Assembly: GCA_018675975.1 (NCBI GenBank)
Contig: JABGXB010000003.1
Coordinates: 331,821 to 395,820 of the forward strand
DNA: 64,000 nucleotides
Reading direction: 5' to 3'
Origin: Candidatus Woesearchaeota archaeon
Lineage (GTDB): Archaea > Nanobdellota > Nanobdellia > Woesearchaeales > JABGXB01
Shown here: positions 61,117 to 64,000 of the stretch, piece by piece
How the letters are laid out: each line of letters starts with the position of its first letter
Position numbering within the stretch: the stretch's first letter is position 1
Position numbers and translations under genes: made by a program
Notes under the pieces: generated by a model
The model's input: only the letters and a program-made list of their open reading frames with translations
What the model was told of the DNA's origin: nothing
Databases searched by the model: none

Positions 61117-62322
61117 ATGACTTGGAGTGTAAAATATAAATTAAAAGAAATTGAAGATATAGTTGGACAAGATTTAATTGTAGAAAAATTAAAAGATTAT
61201 ATAAAAAATTTCTCAGTTCATAAAGGAAAAGCAATTTTATTATATGGACCAACAGGTAGTGGAAAAACTTCCATTGTACACGCACTTGCAAATCATTTTA
61301 ATAATGAATTATTTGAAATTAATAGTAGTGATATTAGAAATAAAGAAAAAATAGAAGAATTAGTTGGAGCTGCAGCAACACAAATGAGTTTATTTGGTAC
61401 AAAAAAAATTATTCTTTTAGATGAAGTTGATAACTTAAGTGGAACAAAAGATAGAGGCGGAGCAATTGCAATTGCAAAAATCATACCTAAAAGTGTATTT
61501 CCAATAATAATGACTGCAAATGATGCCTATGCATCAAAATTAAAGGAAGTTAGAAAAAAATCTTTAGTTTTAGAATTAGAAGAAATAAATTATAATATAA
61601 TAAAAAATATATTTAAAAAAATATTAGAAAAAGAAAAAATTGAATATGAAGAAACTGCTATATCACAATTAGCAAGAAGTTCATCAGGCGATATAAGAAG
61701 TGCAATTAATGATCTTGAATCTATAGCAATTATGCATAAAAAAATAACTCAAAAAACAATATATTCAATATTTGAAAGAGAAAGAAAAAAAAGTATAGAA
61801 AATGCATTAATGAAAGTTTTTAAAACAACAGATATTAACATATCACTTAATTCCTTTAATAATATTGACGAAAATCTTGATGAAACCATATTGTGGTTAG
61901 AATATAATTTGCCAAAAGAATATGAAAAAATAGGTGATCTATACAGAGCATATGAATCTCTGTCTAAATCAGATCTATTCAATAGTCGAATAAGAAGAAG
62001 ACAAAATTGGAGATATTTAGTATATGTCAATTTTTATCAAACAGTTGGAATAAGTCTTTCAAAAAAAGAAAAATACAAAAAAGTAAATGAATATAAAAGA
62101 ACAACAAGATTATTAAAAATGTGGCAAGCAAATATAAGTAATGCAAAAAGAAAAGCATTTTCATCTAGAATGAAAACTTATTTTCATGTATCAAGTAAAA
62201 AATTTAATTTTGAGTATACCCCATATTTTAAATATTTATATAATAAAGATGAAATATTTTGTCAACGATCAAATGAATTCTATGAAATAAATGAAGATGA
62301 AATTAAATTTTTAAAAAAATGA
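61117..62322 (+). CDS. rfcL: Replication factor C large subunit
   Basis: ILLYGPTGSGKTSIVHALA, IILLDEVDNLSG, SSGDIRSAINDLE. Confidence 0.93.
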   Translation: MTWSVKYKLKEIEDIVGQDLIVEKLKDYIKNFSVHKGKAILLYGPTGSGKTSIVHALANHFNNELFEINSSDIRNKEKIEELVGAAATQMSLFGTKKIILLDEVDNLSGTKDRGGAIAIAKIIPKSVFPIIMTANDAYASKLKEVRKKSLVLELEEINYNIIKNIFKKILEKEKIEYEETAISQLARSSSGDIRSAINDLESIAIMHKKITQKTIYSIFERERKKSIENALMKVFKTTDINISLNSFNNIDENLDETILWLEYNLPKEYEKIGDLYRAYESLSKSDLFNSRIRRRQNWRYLVYVNFYQTVGISLSKKEKYKKVNEYKRTTRLLKMWQANISNAKRKAFSSRMKTYFHVSSKKFNFEYTPYFKYLYNKDEIFCQRSNEFYEINEDEIKFLKK

Positions 62323-62909
62323 AGTACAATAATAATAATAAACTAAAAAAACATAAATTTAATATTAAAACTATAAATGAAGAAATAGAAGAATATGAAG
62401 AAAGTCATTATGAAAAATATAAACATATATATGGAATATCAATAACAATTTTATTAATAATAATTATAATATTTTCATTTGTGCTAAGTCCAAATATATC
62501 TTTAAAATTTGCAAGTAATATATTAAGTGGAAATTTAAAAAATAATACATTTACAGTAAATAGTACATTAAAAATAATTTTAAGTGAAAATATAAAAAAA
62601 GAATTAATCCAAAGCTATAAACAAAATAAACCATATGAAATTAAATTATGCTTAATAGGACAAATAATTAATGGTGATTATATAATAAATAAAATATTTC
62701 ACCCTAAAATTATAGAACAATCTGTAGTACATGTAATCAGTCAAGGATGTCCAGAAACTACATTAATTGACATACACTCCCATCCATTTGATAATTGTTT
62801 ATTTAGTAATACTGATTTTAATACATATAAAAGAGCTAAAAAAACAAATGAAAAACTTTTAATGGGTGTAATGTGTAGTGAAAATAAATTTTTGTTTGTT
62901 AATGAATAA
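62319..62909 (+). CDS. Membrane-anchored JAMM/MPN-domain putative metalloprotease
   Basis: N-terminal TM then IDIHSHPFDNCLFSNTD (HxHPx6SxxD). Confidence 0.75.
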   Translation: MKYNNNNKLKKHKFNIKTINEEIEEYEESHYEKYKHIYGISITILLIIIIIFSFVLSPNISLKFASNILSGNLKNNTFTVNSTLKIILSENIKKELIQSYKQNKPYEIKLCLIGQIINGDYIINKIFHPKIIEQSVVHVISQGCPETTLIDIHSHPFDNCLFSNTDFNTYKRAKKTNEKLLMGVMCSENKFLFVNE

Positions 62910-62982
62910 TATATAATCAAATAATATACAATAAAAGCATAATAATAATTATTTTTATAAATAAACCTTTTATTTCAAATTT

Positions 62983-64000
62983 ATGAAAGAGTTTGCAAAA
63001 AAATACCAACCACATGAAATTGAAATAAAGTGGCAAAAATTCTGGCAAGATGAAAAAATATTTGAATTTGATATAAATAAAGAAGGAAAAATATACTCAG
63101 TTGATACACCACCACCTACAATGTCAGGTAAAATGCATATTGGACATTTTGGTTCATATGCACAACAAGATTTTATTGTAAGATATAAAAGACAAAAAGG
63201 ATTTAATGTATTATTTCCATTTGGAACTGATGATAATGGACTCCCAACTGAAAAATTAGTTGAAAAAGAAAAAAAAATAAGTTCAGCTCACATGCCAAGA
63301 GCAGATTTCATAAAAAAATGTAATGAATACATAAATGAAAATAGAAATGAATTTACAAATGATTGGATTAATGCAGGAATATCTTGTGATTTTAATTCTT
63401 CATATTCAACAATAAGTCCTTATTGTCAAAAACAATCACAATTATCATTTATTGAATTATATAATAAAAATTTAATATATCAAAAAGAAGCCCCAGCAGT
63501 ATGGTGTCCAAAATGTACTACAGCAATTGCTCAGGCAGAAATGAATGATATTCAAAAAGAATCAAAATTTAATAATATAATATTTAAAGTAGAAAATCAA
63601 GAAAATTTAATAATTGGAACAACCAGACCAGAATTACTTTTTGCATGCGTTACACTTTTTGTAAATCCAAAAGATAAAAGATATAAAAAATATATTGGCC
63701 TTGAAGCCGAAATTCCATTATTTAAAAGAAAAATAAAAATTATGGCAGATGAATCTGCACAAATGGATAAAGGAACAGGAGTTTTAATGATCTGTACATT
63801 TGGAGATTATAGTGATGTTGAAGCAGTACAAAAACACAATTTAGAACCAATTGATGCAATAACAAAAGATGGAAAATTAACTGAAAATGCAAAAGAATTT
63901 GCAAACTTAAAAGTAAATGAAGGAAGAGAAAAAATATTAGAAAAATTAAAAAAAGAAAATTTATTAGTTGATCAAAAAAATATTATCCATAATACTAATG
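62983..64000 (+). CDS. valS: Valyl-tRNA synthetase, N-terminal part (runs off window)
   Basis: MKEFAKKYQPHEIEIKWQKFWQDEKIFEFD...YSVDTPPPTMSGKMHIGHFGSYAQQDFIVRYKRQKGFNVLFPFGTDDNGLPTEKLVEK. Confidence 0.92.
   Translation, partial: MKEFAKKYQPHEIEIKWQKFWQDEKIFEFDINKEGKIYSVDTPPPTMSGKMHIGHFGSYAQQDFIVRYKRQKGFNVLFPFGTDDNGLPTEKLVEKEKKISSAHMPRADFIKKCNEYINENRNEFTNDWINAGISCDFNSSYSTISPYCQKQSQLSFIELYNKNLIYQKEAPAVWCPKCTTAIAQAEMNDIQKESKFNNIIFKVENQENLIIGTTRPELLFACVTLFVNPKDKRYKKYIGLEAEIPLFKRKIKIMADESAQMDKGTGVLMICTFGDYSDVEAVQKHNLEPIDAITKDGKLTENAKEFANLKVNEGREKILEKLKKENLLVDQKNIIHNTN

Noticed and set aside
1-64000. CRISPR array, transposon or prophage
   Set aside because: No regularly spaced repeats, transposase/integrase motifs or phage structural genes seen in the ORFs or intergenic regions.

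Overview
AT-rich, densely coding archaeal chromosome segment. It carries archaeal RNA polymerase subunits RpoL and RpoK, TFS, aRF1, L44e, S15, GINS, RFC-L, RNase P Rpr2/Rpp21, and archaeal Pro/Ala/Gly/Val-tRNA synthetases. Small gene sizes and apparently split genes fit a DPANN lineage (Woesearchaeota/Pacearchaeota-like; inference only). Most of the window is informational housekeeping. Points of interest: (i) three conserved proteins present only as fragments cut at domain boundaries: RqcH/NFACT C-half, Dph2 domain 1 and Hel308 RecA1; (ii) a ~13 kb envelope region (24.7-38.0 kb) with four large or secreted orphan ORFs, S-layer-like/PKD proteins and tandem Tyr-rich secreted proteins; (iii) a PocR-GAF-GGDEF diguanylate cyclase-like protein with an intact I-site, unusual for an archaeon; (iv) two GC-richer intergenic islands that fold into convincing RNA structures, one with a possible pseudoknot and one with GNRA-capped hairpins upstream of rpsO; (v) a lysine-free, acidic 59-aa ORF with a perfect Shine-Dalgarno that is absent from the ORF track; (vi) a type IV pilus/archaellum-like locus and a membrane-anchored JAMM protein. 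One tRNA (Phe, GAA) was found. No rRNA, CRISPR array or transposon was recognised.
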